Below are positions 6,052 through 6,494 of a DNA stretch of 6,494 nucleotides, piece by piece. A program made the translations under genes and the position numbers. How positions within the stretch are numbered: position 1 is the stretch's first letter; every line of letters starts with the position of its first letter. A model generated the notes under the pieces. It was not told the DNA's origin, searched no databases, and was given only the letters and a program-made list of their open reading frames with translations. The stretch covers positions 1 to 6,494 of the forward strand of contig CAZCLA010000073.1 in NCBI GenBank assembly GCA_964499285.1, in the 5' to 3' direction. Origin of the DNA: JAGFIY01 sp964499285 (GTDB lineage Bacteria > Bacteroidota > Ignavibacteria > Ignavibacteriales > Melioribacteraceae).

Positions 6052-6494
6052 ATGATTTTGAAATTCATATCTAAGTATTTGACTCTGCTTCTAATCGCTA
6101 ACTTTTATATCTATTCGCAGGATGAAATAAGTTTTGAGAGATTTTCACTTGAGGAAGGGTTATCTCAAAGTGTTGTTCTCGACATCGTTCAGGATTCAAA
6201 AGGGTTTATTTGGATTGCAACACAAGACGGACTGAACAGGTTTGACGGTTATGAATTTAAAATCTACAAGAATAATCCAAACGACTCTAATTCTATTTCA
6301 GAAAATTGGATAAATGTTTTACATCTTGATGCTGAGGAATGCCTTTGGCTCGGAACAGAATACGGAGGATTAAATAAACTTGATTTAAAAACCGGGAAGA
6401 TAACGCGGTTCATTTCTGATTCAACTAATCTTAATACCATTCCACATAACACAATACGTGACATTAAAGAAGATGTTGAAGGAAACTTATGGAT
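6052..6494 (+). CDS. Reg_prop (two-component regulator propeller) sensor protein, N-terminal fragment
   Basis: The frame is open from ATG at 6052 through the right edge (147 codons plus two bases), so only the N-terminus is present. Residues 1-23 are a signal peptide or membrane anchor (hydrophobic core YLTLLLIANFYIY, likely cleavage after YSQ). Reg_prop propeller units follow: residues 42-69 with VLDIVQDSKGFIWIATQDGL then NRFDGYEF, residues 87-120 with LWLGTEYGGLNKLD, and the start of a third, IRDIKEDVEGNLW, at 135-147. FERFSLEEGLSQ is the usual opening of such proteins. Full-length relatives carry a periplasmic beta-propeller, a membrane segment, and a cytosolic histidine kinase, diguanylate cyclase or DNA-binding output; which one applies here lies outside the window. 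The start is uncertain: AGG at 6048-6050 is too close to ATG 6052 but 7 bases before an in-frame TTG at 6058. An in-frame stop at 6034-6036 excludes starts further upstream. Confidence 0.88.
   Translation, partial: MILKFISKYLTLLLIANFYIYSQDEISFERFSLEEGLSQSVVLDIVQDSKGFIWIATQDGLNRFDGYEFKIYKNNPNDSNSISENWINVLHLDAEECLWLGTEYGGLNKLDLKTGKITRFISDSTNLNTIPHNTIRDIKEDVEGNLW

Overview
This 6.5 kb AT-rich bacterial window most likely comes from the Bacteroidota/Chlorobi/Ignavibacteriota group, with Ignavibacteria-like lineages the best guess. The main evidence is a type IX secretion (T9SS) C-terminal sorting domain with the motif YQNYPNPFNPTTKIKF and a C-terminal KKMLLLK. An FSEF-type module, an LPVELAYF...LLRWETATEVNNYGFEI fibronectin-like domain and a Reg_prop sensor beginning FERFSLEEGLSQ point the same way. 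All convincing genes are on the + strand.

Layout. Positions 1-158 hold two small stem-loops and the leader of the first gene. Positions 159-1949 encode a monovalent cation:proton antiporter of the CPA2 family fused to a cytosolic NAD-binding TrkA/RCK regulatory module, starting at TTG. Positions 1950-2683 are a very AT-rich 734-base non-coding stretch with several inverted repeats, including a nested hairpin just upstream of the next gene. Positions 2684-5869 encode a 1061-residue secreted protein with signal peptide, long Asn/Gly/Thr-rich repeat region, FSEF-type module, fibronectin-like domain and T9SS sorting domain. It is followed by a probable intrinsic terminator at 5876-5910. From 6052 to the right edge is the start of a secreted or periplasmic Reg_prop (two-component regulator propeller) sensor protein, cut off by the window.

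The most unusual content is in the 3' third of the secreted-protein gene. Two palindrome-type repeat sequences are read in frame as protein. A GC-rich 45-bp nested palindrome (5641-5685) adds about 15 residues inside the T9SS sorting domain. A second repeat-like block (5354-5381, encoding LRSAQNDT) sits in the fibronectin-like domain. A third palindrome lies at the left window edge. This suggests that dispersed palindromic elements colonise both intergenic and coding DNA in this genome. The gene also looks mosaic: its N-terminal repeat region contains a diverged internal duplication and is clearly richer in GC than its 3' third.

The three genes do not form an obvious operon. The antiporter is separated from the secreted protein by 734 bases, and the secreted protein from the sensor by a terminator-like hairpin. 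Any functional link between the secreted protein and the sensor is speculative.
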